Assembly: GCA_002501655.1 (NCBI GenBank)
Contig: DANY01000001.1
Coordinates: 1 to 39,605 of the forward strand
Reading direction: 5' to 3'
Length of the DNA: 39,605 nt
Source: Methanoculleus sp. UBA303
Lineage (GTDB): Archaea; Halobacteriota; Methanomicrobia; Methanomicrobiales; Methanoculleaceae
A program made the translations under genes and the position numbers. This document shows, piece after piece, positions 9,405 through 16,777 of the stretch (its first letter is position 1; the number at the start of each line of letters is the position of its first letter). Under the pieces are notes generated by a model. That model made no database searches and had not been told where the DNA came from. It worked only from the letters and a program-made list of their open reading frames with translations.

Positions 9405-9455
9405 AACCCGTAAGAATCGATATAGCCGGAGAACGATATAAACTATAGGGTTATG
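9402..9455. promoter_or_regulatory. 48-bp divergent promoter with start codons inside an inverted repeat
   Basis: The regulator start (minus) and tiaS start (plus) sit at the two ends of a perfect 8-bp inverted repeat, CATAACCC (9402-9409) and GGGTTATG (9448-9455). Between them the heptamer CGATATA occurs twice in direct orientation (9418-9424 and 9435-9441). TATA-like cores are within 15-20 nt of both ATGs, so leaders must be very short or absent. The symmetry suggests a site for the XRE regulator itself (inference). Confidence 0.5.
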
Positions 9456-10694
9456 CGGATCGGGATCGATGATACGGATTCCCCTGCCGGGATGTGCACC
9501 ACCTATATCGGGGCGGTTCTGGTGCGGCGGCTGGAGCAAGCAGGGATCCGTGTCGTTGAAGCCCGACTGGTCAGGCTGAACCCGAACGTCATCCACAAGA
9601 CCCGGGGGAACGCGGCGGTCTGCATCGAGGCCGAGGGTGATGCGGAGGCGGCGTTCGCGCTTGCCTGCGCGTGCGTGGAAGAACTCGCGGAGTTCGACGC
9701 CGCCGGGACGAACCCCGGCGTGGTGGTCGCCGGGGTCCGGCCGCCGCCGGACTTTTACCACGCGGCGCTCCGGGATTTCTGCAACGTGAGTGAGGCCATC
9801 GATCTGCTCGAGTCGGTCGGGGCCCGCTACCGCGGCTACAAGAACCGGCGCGGTCTTATCGGCGCAACCGCGGCGGTTGCGAGTGACTTCCCCGACCGGA
9901 CCTACGAACTGCTTGCCTACCGGAAGCGGGAGATGTGGAGCACCCCCCGGCAGGTGGACCGTGGAAGCCTCTTCCGCGCCGAGGAGATGACCTCCCCCCA
10001 CACCTGGGACACGGTGGACCGGGAGAACGACGTGGTGGTCTGTGTGCCCCACACACCCGACCCGGTCCTCTTCGGCATCCGGGGGGAGAGCCCGGCGTGG
10101 GTCCGGGAAGCCCGGTCCTACGTCCACTCGGAGGAACCGGCCTGTGAGCAGGTTTACACCACCAACCAGGGGACGGACGCCCACCTGCTGCCGGGGAAGG
10201 TCGGAGCGCTCCGGGAAGGGCGGTCATACCTGGTGCGGGGCACGGCCGTCGGGTCGCCGGTCACCGGGCCCGGCGGCCATGTCTCGTTCCTCCTCGCAGA
10301 CGAAGGCGTTGAGGTCCGCTGTATGGCCTACGAGCCGACCAAGGGGTTCCGTGACGTCGCGAGAGCCCTCGTCCCGGGAGATGTGGTGGCCGTAGCCGGA
10401 AGTTACAAAGGGGAGAGTCTCAACCTCGAGAAACTCGGGATATGCCGCCTCGCCGATGCTGTTCGCATCCGCCCACCGGTCTGCCCTGCCTGCAAGAAGA
10501 GGATGACGAGCGCCGGGGCAGGAAAGGGCTACAAGTGCAGGGTCTGTGGGGGCCGCAGCCGGGAGCCAGAGGTTGAGGTGCTGGAGCGCCGGATCCGGCC
10601 CGGATGGTACGAGGTCCCCCCCACCGCCCGCCGGCACCTCTCCCGGCCGCTGGTGCGCGGCGTCCCTGCATGGGAGCAGGCGTTCTCTGGATGA
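9453..10694 (+). CDS. tiaS: tRNA(Ile2) 2-agmatinylcytidine synthetase TiaS
   Basis: Attaches agmatine to C34 of tRNA-Ile2 using ATP, creating agmatidine so the tRNA reads AUA rather than AUG. The 413-residue product starts with the TiaS signature MRIGIDDTDSPAGMCTTY; family knowledge places the autophosphorylated Thr in this CTT segment. The kinase-like domain continues through GYKNRRGLIGA (about residues 130-140). An OB-fold lies at about residues 255-335 (GTAVGSPVTGPGGHVSFLLAD). A C-terminal zinc ribbon has CPACKKRM and CRVCGG (about residues 345-375). All expected domains are intact. It is transcribed divergently from the XRE regulator. Confidence 0.96.
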   Translation: MRIGIDDTDSPAGMCTTYIGAVLVRRLEQAGIRVVEARLVRLNPNVIHKTRGNAAVCIEAEGDAEAAFALACACVEELAEFDAAGTNPGVVVAGVRPPPDFYHAALRDFCNVSEAIDLLESVGARYRGYKNRRGLIGATAAVASDFPDRTYELLAYRKREMWSTPRQVDRGSLFRAEEMTSPHTWDTVDRENDVVVCVPHTPDPVLFGIRGESPAWVREARSYVHSEEPACEQVYTTNQGTDAHLLPGKVGALREGRSYLVRGTAVGSPVTGPGGHVSFLLADEGVEVRCMAYEPTKGFRDVARALVPGDVVAVAGSYKGESLNLEKLGICRLADAVRIRPPVCPACKKRMTSAGAGKGYKCRVCGGRSREPEVEVLERRIRPGWYEVPPTARRHLSRPLVRGVPAWEQAFSG

Positions 10695-10883
10695 ACCGCA
10701 GGAGTTGATCCTGGGGCACGGCCTCCTGCGGGTTGTTCTTCAATCAGGGAAAGATTCTGCCCATTTTGATCTCAGTCTACCACGCTCGTGTGCCGGATCT
10801 CTGAACCGGGGGCTCTCCCCACAGGGTAAACTAAACGGACTTTACAAAAAAAGATTTATAACGTTTGGGCATTAACTAATTCT

Positions 10884-11208
10884 TGGTGATCCCGTGCCGA
10901 CTATCAGCGGCGAAGGCGCACATGTTCTGACCTGTCCGCCCGTGACGGTGCCAACCACGGCGAGCAGGGTTCAGCAGCAGGCTGTACAGATCCGCGGTCA
11001 AGTATGCACGGAGCGGAGACGAAGATAACCCTCTGGATACCCTTCTGTCTCCCGGCCCGAAAGTCCGCTCTTCAGAGATGGTCCGGCACACATCCGGACC
11101 CCCGACACGGCGGGGCGAGCGGGATCATCCCGTGTCGGATAACCAGTCATCCCCTGTCTGGCAGCGGGAACCCGATCCCCGGGTTCCCGCAACAATTCAA
11201 CATTTTTT
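10884..11208 (+). ncRNA. Candidate structured non-coding RNA
   Basis: Seen directly: a TATA box at 10855-10861 predicts initiation near 10884. CCGTGC (10892-10897) can pair with GCACGG (11006-11011), closing a domain of about 110 nt. Three strong local stems follow: GGTCCGG/CCGGACC (11080-11100), CCGACACGG/CCGTGTCGG (11102-11138) and a 10-bp stem (11165-11189), with a T6 tract at 11203-11208. I looked for SRP RNA (GGAAGGGAGCAGC-like loop) and RNase P RNA (conserved P4 strands) and found neither. It could instead be a decayed gene or a long 5' leader of the deoxyhypusine synthase gene. Confidence 0.4.
11165..11208 (+). terminator. Strong hairpin plus T-run
   Basis: A perfect 10-bp stem CGGGAACCCG/CGGGTTCCCG with a 5-nt loop (11165-11189), followed 13 nt later by TTTTTT (11203-11208). 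It would end a plus-strand transcript that begins near 10884, about 110 nt before the next gene. Confidence 0.5.
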
Positions 11209-11316
11209 AGCCGACGGATCCTCTCCACCGTGAGTGCTCCGGGACAACCTCACGAAAAGACAAGGTGTTATTGTGCATGAATGCCAATGTCTCTTAAGAG
11301 CTGGTGTATCACTATC

Positions 11317-12252
11317 ATGACCTTCAAGTATGGGGATGCGGTACAACAGGCGCGAGTGCGCCCAGGAATGACGGTCGGCGAACTCGTCGATGAACTTGGA
11401 AAAGCAGGAGCCTACAACGGGGGGTCCCTGTGGCAGGCGGTCAACATATACGAGCGGATGCTCCGCGACGAGAAGGCGCTGAAGTTCTTCGGCCTCTCGG
11501 GCGCCATGGTCCCCGGCGGCATGGGGGGCATCGTCAGCGACCTCATCAGGCGGGGACACATCGATGTGCTCGTCTCGACGGGGGCGAACCTCACCCACGA
11601 CACCATCGAGGCGATCGGTTGTCACCACTACCACGGGACCGCTCAGGTCTCCGATGCCGAACTCTGCGAGGAGGGGATCAACCGAATCTACGACATCTTC
11701 CTCCCAAACGAGGCGTTCATCAGGTTCGAAGAGTTCATGCAGGACGTCTACTCGTCCCTCCCGGAGGGTTCGACGGTCTCGATCTCCGACCTTCTCAACC
11801 GGATCGGCAGCCGACTTGACTCCGGGATCCTCGCCGAGGCGGCAAAAGCCGGGGTGCCGGTCTACTGTCCCGCCATCCAGGACTCCATGATCGGGCTCCA
11901 GTACTGGCTGTTTTCCCAGATGCACAAGGTCACGGTCAGCGCGTTTGGTGATATGCCCGGACTCCTCGACCGGTGCTTTGAGGCCGAACGGGCCGGGACC
12001 ATCCTCGTCGGCGGCGGTGTCCCGAAGAACTACATCCTGCAGAGCAAACTGATGACCGAGAGCGGGTTTGACTACGCAGTGCAGCTCACCGGCGACCGGC
12101 CGGACCTCGGCGGCCTCTCGGGCGCGACGCTCGATGAAGCCCGCTCATGGGGCAAGCTCACCGGAGAGGCTCGCGCCGCGACTGTCTACGGCGACGCGAC
12201 CATCAACCTGCCTCTCCTCGTGGCCGCAACCCTCGAGAGGCTGGAAGGATGA
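11317..12252 (+). CDS. dhs: Deoxyhypusine synthase
   Basis: Transfers the aminobutyl group of spermidine to a lysine of the translation factor aIF5A, the first step to hypusine. The 311-residue product has the NAD-binding Rossmann-like core: FFGLSGAMVPGGMGG (about residues 52-66), VLVSTGANLTHD, then ILVGGGVPKN. The active-site lysine is in EARSWGKL near residue 289, matching the SWGK motif of characterised enzymes. ATG 11317 is preferred; an in-frame ATG at 11281 would add 12 residues. The stop overlaps the pyrF start in ATGA, so the two are co-translated. Confidence 0.93.
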   Translation: MTFKYGDAVQQARVRPGMTVGELVDELGKAGAYNGGSLWQAVNIYERMLRDEKALKFFGLSGAMVPGGMGGIVSDLIRRGHIDVLVSTGANLTHDTIEAIGCHHYHGTAQVSDAELCEEGINRIYDIFLPNEAFIRFEEFMQDVYSSLPEGSTVSISDLLNRIGSRLDSGILAEAAKAGVPVYCPAIQDSMIGLQYWLFSQMHKVTVSAFGDMPGLLDRCFEAERAGTILVGGGVPKNYILQSKLMTESGFDYAVQLTGDRPDLGGLSGATLDEARSWGKLTGEARAATVYGDATINLPLLVAATLERLEG

Positions 12253-12884
12253 CCGAGCTCATCCTCTCGCTCGATGTGCTCGACCGGAAGCGGGCGGCGA
12301 GAATCGCAGAGTCCTGTGCGCCCTTCATCGATGCGGTCAAGATCGGCTACCCCCTCGTCCTCTCGGCCGGCCTCGGTGTCGTGGAGGACCTTGCCGGTCT
12401 CGGCCTCCCGCTCATCGCCGACTTCAAGGTCGCGGATATACCGAACACCAACCGCCTCATCTGTGAAGCGGTCTTCTCAGCCGGGTTTGACGCCGTCATC
12501 GCCCACGGGTTCGTGGGGGCCGATGCTGTGAGGACGTGTGTCGAGGTGGCGCACAACCACGGTGGGGCCGCCTACATCGTCGCGGAGATGAGCCATCCCG
12601 GGGCGACCGAGTTCTTCCACGGTGGTGTGGCCGAGCGCCTCGCGACGCTCGCTGTCTCCTGCCGGGCCGACGGCATCATCGCTCCCGCCACCCGCCCGGA
12701 CCGGGTCAGCCAGCTCCGCGAGATCGTCGGCAAGAAGACGATCTACTCCCCGGGCGTGGGGGCTCAGGGCGGCGACCTCGATACGGTTGCCCGGCTGGTC
12801 GACGGGGTCATCGTCGGGAGGAGCATCTACGAGGCAGAGGACCCGGCGACTGAGGCCGAACGGTTCTCCCGCATCCGCCGGTGA
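12249..12884 (+). CDS. pyrF: Orotidine 5'-phosphate decarboxylase
   Basis: Last step of UMP synthesis: decarboxylates OMP. The 211-residue TIM barrel is of archaeal size. The catalytic Asp-x-Lys-x-x-Asp array is visible as DFKVADIPNTN (about residues 57-67), with ILSLDV at the N-terminus, PGVGAQGGD (phosphate-binding loop, about residue 163) and DGVIVGRSIY near the C-terminus. It overlaps deoxyhypusine synthase by four bases, and a hairpin 58 bp past its stop probably ends the operon. No other pyr gene is in the window. Confidence 0.95.
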   Translation: MTELILSLDVLDRKRAARIAESCAPFIDAVKIGYPLVLSAGLGVVEDLAGLGLPLIADFKVADIPNTNRLICEAVFSAGFDAVIAHGFVGADAVRTCVEVAHNHGGAAYIVAEMSHPGATEFFHGGVAERLATLAVSCRADGIIAPATRPDRVSQLREIVGKKTIYSPGVGAQGGDLDTVARLVDGVIVGRSIYEAEDPATEAERFSRIRR

Positions 12885-12941
12885 TGAGTTCTCCGTTCCG
12901 ATCCCCCGGGATATGACGAACCCTATGAGTGTTCTGAGGCG

Positions 12942-12961
12942 GATGCGGCCCATCCCGCATC
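12942..12961 (+). terminator. Hairpin after pyrF
   Basis: GATGCGG (12942-12948) pairs perfectly with CCGCATC (12955-12961) over a 6-nt loop. It lies between pyrF and the next promoter. There is no strong T-run, so the terminator call is moderate. Confidence 0.4.
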
Positions 12962-12966
12962 TCAAG

Positions 12967-12977
12967 AATTATATAAT
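12967..12977 (+). promoter_or_regulatory. TATA box of the NrdD-like/cbiZ operon
   Basis: AATTATATAAT is centred 26 nt before ATG 12998. That spacing places initiation at or beside the start codon, so the mRNA is probably leaderless. Confidence 0.7.
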
Positions 12978-12997
12978 CTCCTGCAGACACTGGTACC

Positions 12998-13360
12998 ATG
13001 AACTGGAGCCCAGAACAGCGGAGACTGGCGGAGAAATACCGGAGCCTCAACGATATCCCCGTAGACGAGCGGCGGTACAAGTGCCACACGTGCCACTTCG
13101 TCGTGGACGAGACCCCCTGCCCTCACTGCGGTGAAGCGTCGCTTGAGATCATGTGCCCGCTTGATCACTGCGACTGCCACCACGCCATCGTCGAGAGTAT
13201 CGAGTACTGCCCGCTCTGCGGCCATGCAGTCTGCCCCGAATGCGGGAGCCATGACGTCATGCAGATCAGCAGGGTTACCGGATACCTTCAGGACGTCGCG
13301 GGCTGGAACGCGGGCAAACAGCAGGAATTGAAAGATAGAGCACGTTATTCCATTGTATGA
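12998..13360 (+). CDS. Stand-alone NrdD-type zinc/glycyl-radical C-terminal domain protein
   Basis: A 120-residue cysteine-rich protein. After an N-terminal helix there are CxxC pairs CHTC and CPHC, a Cys/His stretch MCPLDHCDCHH, then CPLCG and CPEC. The last 40 residues (SRVTGYLQDVAGWNAGKQQE, then LKDRARYSIV) match the C-terminus of anaerobic class III ribonucleotide reductase NrdD. There the zinc site is followed by the R-x-x-GY segment holding the radical glycine (here G in RVTGY, about residue 93) and the NAGKQxExKDR motif. The roughly 600-residue catalytic barrel is absent. It overlaps the CbiZ gene in ATGA. It may be a subunit of a split reductase, a YfiD-like spare part, or a repurposed domain. 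Confidence 0.75.
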   Translation: MNWSPEQRRLAEKYRSLNDIPVDERRYKCHTCHFVVDETPCPHCGEASLEIMCPLDHCDCHHAIVESIEYCPLCGHAVCPECGSHDVMQISRVTGYLQDVAGWNAGKQQELKDRARYSIV

Positions 13361-14244
13361 GGCATTTTGTCAGGGATGACACTCTATTCCTTCGCGGCTG
13401 GTTCAGGGCGGCCAGCACCGGCATCAACGGGGGTATCGCCGACGTCACGACGGTCCTGAACCATACGGTGCCGCGCGACTTTGATGACGACCCGCCGCGC
13501 CACCTCGACCTCCTCGCAGCCCGGCACGGACTCTCCGGCGAGTATTTCGGGCTTCTGACCGCCGTTGATATGCGCCACCTCTGCGTCCTCCAGTACGACT
13601 TCGTCACGGTCTTCATCACGGCGGGGGTGACGAATCCGACGCCTTCTGTCGACGACGCTCCGCACACCATCAACATCATCGTCTACAGCCGTGAGGGGAT
13701 GTGCGACGCCGCGCTCCTCGAGGCGATCATCACGTCGACCGGGGCGAAGGCGCAGGCGCTCCACGACCTTGGCTACGATTTTCCCGGCACTACCACGGAT
13801 GCGGTCGTCGTCGCCTGTGAGCGCAACGCCGCCCCGGTACATACCTACGCCGGGACACTGACCGAAGTCGGCCAACGGGTCCATGCGGCCGTCCTCTACG
13901 GTCTCCCGGAGGCTCTCGCGCGGCAGCAGGGGAAGGTCCGGCGGAGTGATCCGTCGTTCTTCATCTACAGCCGTTACGGCGGAGAACACTGGGTGGAGTG
14001 GGAGAAGGAGGGGTGTCCCTACTACCCCTGCCACTTCCCGGGCCAGCGGTGCGACTACTGCTACTGTCCCTGCTACCCCTGCACCGATGAGGAACTCGGG
14101 GAATGGGTCGAGAGTTCGAGCGGCGGCAGGGTCTGGGGGTGCGCCACATGCACGCTCCTGCATGTCCCGGAGGTCGCGGAATATATGAAAAGAAATCCCG
14201 AGGCCACTCTCGCTGAGCTCAAGCGCCTCCGGGACCGGTTGTAG
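13357..14244 (+). CDS. cbiZ: Adenosylcobinamide amidohydrolase CbiZ fused to a cysteine-rich domain
   Basis: A 295-residue two-domain protein. Residues about 10-195 are CbiZ, which hydrolyses the amide bond of adenosylcobinamide to adenosylcobyric acid so that exogenous corrinoids can be salvaged. The signature STGINGGIADVTTVLNHTVP and later VTVFITAGVTNPTPS are clear. Residues about 210-275 form a separate cysteine-rich module (CPYYPCHFPGQRCDYCYCPC, YPC, later CATC) resembling the 'cysteine-rich small domain' often found near cobalamin genes. Translation is coupled to the NrdD-like gene through ATGA. Function of the Cys-rich tail, perhaps metal binding, is inferred. Confidence 0.9.
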   Translation: MRHFVRDDTLFLRGWFRAASTGINGGIADVTTVLNHTVPRDFDDDPPRHLDLLAARHGLSGEYFGLLTAVDMRHLCVLQYDFVTVFITAGVTNPTPSVDDAPHTINIIVYSREGMCDAALLEAIITSTGAKAQALHDLGYDFPGTTTDAVVVACERNAAPVHTYAGTLTEVGQRVHAAVLYGLPEALARQQGKVRRSDPSFFIYSRYGGEHWVEWEKEGCPYYPCHFPGQRCDYCYCPCYPCTDEELGEWVESSSGGRVWGCATCTLLHVPEVAEYMKRNPEATLAELKRLRDRL

Positions 14245-14257
14245 AACCCTACCGGCT

Positions 14258-14452
14258 TCACGCCTCGGCAACGCCGAGGGCAGAGAGCATCTCTTCGAGA
14301 GGGACGCCGTGTGCCTGGGCGGCTTCCCGGATCGTCTCGTTATTTGCGATGGCACAGCCAAGGCAACCCATTCCGAACCGGAAGAGTACCTGTGCCGATT
14401 CGGGCTTCTCCCGAAGGAGGTCCGCGATTGTACTGTCCGCAGTTAATGCCAT
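14258..14452 (-). CDS. DUF1858 small CxxC redox-domain protein
   Basis: A 64-residue protein comprising a single DUF1858 domain: LTADSTIADLLREKPES, then FRFGMGCLGCAIANNETIRE with the CxxC pair at about residues 30-33, and a C-terminal helix EEMLSALGV. The family, sometimes called the hybrid-cluster-protein-associated redox domain, probably carries a disulfide or metal, but its partner is unknown. It converges on cbiZ with a 13-bp gap. A TATA box (14475-14485) is centred about 28 nt upstream of ATG, so the mRNA is likely leaderless. Confidence 0.85.
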   Translation of the reverse strand: MALTADSTIADLLREKPESAQVLFRFGMGCLGCAIANNETIREAAQAHGVPLEEMLSALGVAEA

Positions 14453-14781
14453 ACAGCTGATGTTGTCCCTGCCCCTATATATACGTTAAAGGAGCGGGCG
14501 CGAAGATCGCACGATTCGGCCCCGGACTGCAAAATGGCGCATTCGGGCGTCCCTTCCGGACAGGGGGCCCGGTGAATTCGAAAGACCTCATCTCGCCAGC
14601 GAGGAGACGCCTTCCGGCCGCCACTGTGTGACGCGAAAATGCAGACGGGCCGCTGCCACCGCGCTCTTCCCCGGTCGGCCGTATCGGTGGCCTTCCATGG
14701 CGAGGGTCCGGGTTTCATTTTCACACCGCGCGCCGAGTCTTAATACCCTCACGGTGTAAACTACAGACTGGAGATGTAAGT
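14453..14781. other. Divergent intergenic region, DUF1858 and RPA
   Basis: 330 bp with promoters at both ends: a minus-strand TATA (CTATATATACG on plus, 14475-14485) and, for the RPA gene, CTTAATACC near 14738-14746. The central 230 bp are GC-rich with no recognised gene, repeat or clear RNA. Confidence 0.5.
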
Positions 14782-16059
14782 ATGAACCTATCCGAGGTAA
14801 CAGAGAGAATCTCCCGGAAACTTGAAGCAAAGGGTGCACAGCCCGATCGGCAGAAGATCGAATCACGCCTCCACCGTCTCGTCGAGGAGTTCGGCGTCAA
14901 CATCGCCGAGGCCGAGCGGACGGTGACGGGCGATCTCGCCCGCGAGTATAACCTCACCGGTGTCGGGAGCACCTCCACGGAGCTCCGCCCGATAAGCGAG
15001 ATTGTTCCCGGCGAGTGGGTAACGATCGAGGGAAAGATCGTTGCCCTGACCCCATCGCTCTCGCCCTCGATCGCGCAGACCGGGATCATCGCCGACTCGA
15101 GCGGCGCCATGCGCTTCGTGACCTGGACCCGGGCGAACGCCCCTGCGATGGAGTACGGTCGCTGGTACCGGATCGAGTCCGCGGTCGTCGACGAGTATAA
15201 AGGCGCACCGAACCTGAAGATCCACTCGGGCACCACCATCTCCCGGATGGAGAAGGATGTTCCGCTCCTCCCCTCGATAACGCCGATTACAGAACTGAAG
15301 TCGGGTGTGGGAAGCGTGCGGGCCAAGGTCATCCAGGACTGGGAAGTATCCCATGACCGGATGCTCCAGACGGGGCTCCTCGGCGACGAGAGCGGCACCA
15401 TCAAGTTCGTCATCTGGAAAGAGGACGGAGACGGCCCATCCCAGGGGGCCGACCCGGCGGCTCCAGAGGAGCCGCTCGGCAAGGAGAAGTTGAGTCTCGA
15501 TACTGTCTACAACATCTTCTATGCCACCATCGACGAATACAACGGCAGGCTCTCCCTTTCCCTGAACACGGCGATGTACATATCGGACGAGGGTGATATC
15601 GAGGTCGGGCGAAACGAGACCGAGATCCAGGGCGCTCTCGTCCATGTCGCTCCCGGCTCAGGCCTGATCAAGCGCTGCCCCGTCGAGGGGTGCAACCGGA
15701 CCCTCTCCCGGCAGAACTACTGCCCGGTGCATGAGATCCAGCCCAACTTCAGGTACGACCTCCGCCTGAAAGCGGTCCTGGACGACGGCATACGCGCCCG
15801 AAATGTCCTGATGCAGCGCGACGTCGTTGAGAAACTCGTCGGGATAACCCTGGACGAAGCTATCGGGATTGCGGAATCGAACCCGCTCGGCATGGACGAG
15901 ATCTTCTACCGTGTCAGGAATGCGGTGCTCGGGCGCTACTACACCTGCAGCGGCGGCGAGTTCGCCGGCAGGCTGCTCGTCGATTCCTGCACCCCGATCA
16001 CGTTTGAGCCCGCAGAACTGGCTGCGCTGCTGAACCGCGCCGGAGGTGAGCCGGCATGA
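14782..16059 (+). CDS. rpa: Replication factor A (RPA), single-strand DNA-binding protein
   Basis: Coats single-stranded DNA in replication and repair. The 425-residue product has tandem OB-folds: about residues 75-160 (EWVTIEGKIVALTPSLSPSI and later MRFVTWTRANAP) and about 172-275 (VRAKVIQDWEVSHD, IKFVIWKED). A zinc-finger module is inserted in the next OB region (CPVEGCNRTLSRQNYCPVH, about residues 294-312). This resembles the archaeal RPA large subunits of methanogens and Pyrococcus. A GGAG lies 8 nt before ATG. The stop overlaps the next gene in ATGA, matching the conserved RPA/RPA-associated pair. Confidence 0.92.
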   Translation: MNLSEVTERISRKLEAKGAQPDRQKIESRLHRLVEEFGVNIAEAERTVTGDLAREYNLTGVGSTSTELRPISEIVPGEWVTIEGKIVALTPSLSPSIAQTGIIADSSGAMRFVTWTRANAPAMEYGRWYRIESAVVDEYKGAPNLKIHSGTTISRMEKDVPLLPSITPITELKSGVGSVRAKVIQDWEVSHDRMLQTGLLGDESGTIKFVIWKEDGDGPSQGADPAAPEEPLGKEKLSLDTVYNIFYATIDEYNGRLSLSLNTAMYISDEGDIEVGRNETEIQGALVHVAPGSGLIKRCPVEGCNRTLSRQNYCPVHEIQPNFRYDLRLKAVLDDGIRARNVLMQRDVVEKLVGITLDEAIGIAESNPLGMDEIFYRVRNAVLGRYYTCSGGEFAGRLLVDSCTPITFEPAELAALLNRAGGEPA

Positions 16060-16622
16060 GCCCCCAGGCCGCATACGAGCGTGAACCGGCGCGGAGGGTT
16101 TTTGCATCCGAACTCCGCGAGACCCGCTACCAGTTCAAGGAGGGCGACGACGAGAAGAGCCCGACCTTCGTCCTCCTCCCGAGCGGCATCCGGAGCAACC
16201 GCATCTTTGTTGTGGGAACCCTCACGGAGAAGCAGCGGCAGGGTGACCAGAACATCTTCTACCGTGGACGGGTGGTCGACCCGACGGGGACCTTCTTCAT
16301 CATGGCAGGGTCGTACCAGCCCGAGGCGATGCAGCAACTTGCCCGGATAGAGGCACCTGCGTTCGTCGCCGTCGTCGGCAAGCCGAACCTCTACACGACC
16401 CCGGACGGGACCTGCCTGGTCTCGGTTCGCGTGGAGTCGATCTCGGTCGTGGACCGCGATACCCGCGACCTCTGGGTGCTGGATACCGCCCGCGAAACCC
16501 TGGACCGGCTGGAAGCGTTCGGGACCACCGAAGACTCCAAAAAGGCCCAGGAGGAGTACGGGACGCAGCCGGACGTCTACCGGAAGATCGCCTACGACGC
16601 ACTCACCCAGGTGCAGTTGTAG
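16056..16622 (+). CDS. RPA-associated OB-fold protein (COG3390 family)
   Basis: A 188-residue protein encoded immediately after RPA with a four-base overlap. The N-terminal segment (REPARRVFASELRETRYQF) leads into one OB-fold with VLLPSGIRSNRIFVVGTLTE, YRGRVVDPTGTFFIMAGSYQ and FVAVVGKPNLYTT. A helical C-terminus follows. This is the euryarchaeal partner subunit (RPA3-associated/COG3390), which co-occurs and in related archaea co-purifies with RPA. It probably forms a complex with the upstream product. A T6 run at 16648-16653 follows. Confidence 0.88.
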   Translation: MSPQAAYEREPARRVFASELRETRYQFKEGDDEKSPTFVLLPSGIRSNRIFVVGTLTEKQRQGDQNIFYRGRVVDPTGTFFIMAGSYQPEAMQQLARIEAPAFVAVVGKPNLYTTPDGTCLVSVRVESISVVDRDTRDLWVLDTARETLDRLEAFGTTEDSKKAQEEYGTQPDVYRKIAYDALTQVQL

Positions 16623-16647
16623 AGCCGCGATCTACCTCCCAAAACTG

Positions 16648-16653
16648 TTTTTT
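16648..16653 (+). terminator. T6 terminator of the RPA operon
   Basis: TTTTTT 26 nt after the stop of the RPA partner gene. Archaeal RNA polymerase can terminate at such T-runs without a hairpin. Confidence 0.5.
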
Positions 16654-16760
16654 GACAAAGTAATCGTGATCATGCCGGCCGCCCTGGCGGGGCGCCTTAC
16701 CTGGAGATGGTAGAACGAGTGTTTCATGGTTCCCACAGACATCGCAACGTGAACCTGGGC

Positions 16761-16777
16761 AACCCTCCCGGAGGGTT
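16761..16777 (-). terminator. Hairpin at the stop of the recombinase-like gene
   Basis: AACCCTC (16761-16767) and GAGGGTT (16771-16777) form a 7-bp stem with a 3-nt loop. The stem overlaps the TAA stop codon (16776-16778) of the minus-strand gene. Confidence 0.4.

Larger units (their letters stand above)
10695..11316. other. Large intergenic region with candidate structured RNA
   Basis: 620 bp without a credible protein gene. After about 150 bp of ordinary spacer comes a strong promoter-like stretch (A-rich tract followed by TTTATAA at 10855-10861), then about 325 bp rich in complementary segments, ending in a long hairpin and a T6 run. The short open frames here have no recognisable protein features. 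The last 100 bp form the upstream region of the deoxyhypusine synthase gene. Confidence 0.6.

Noticed and set aside
9405..10184. N-terminal extension of the XRE regulator (260 codons)
   Set aside because: It lies wholly antisense to tiaS, is Arg/Pro/Gly-rich, and would span the divergent promoter.
10705..10720. GTTGATCCTG, similar to the 5' end of 16S rRNA
   Set aside because: Only about ten bases match and nothing else of a rRNA follows.
11050..11080. CCGAAAGTCCG, slightly like the P4 strand of RNase P RNA
   Set aside because: The longer conserved motif and its partner strand near the 3' end are absent.
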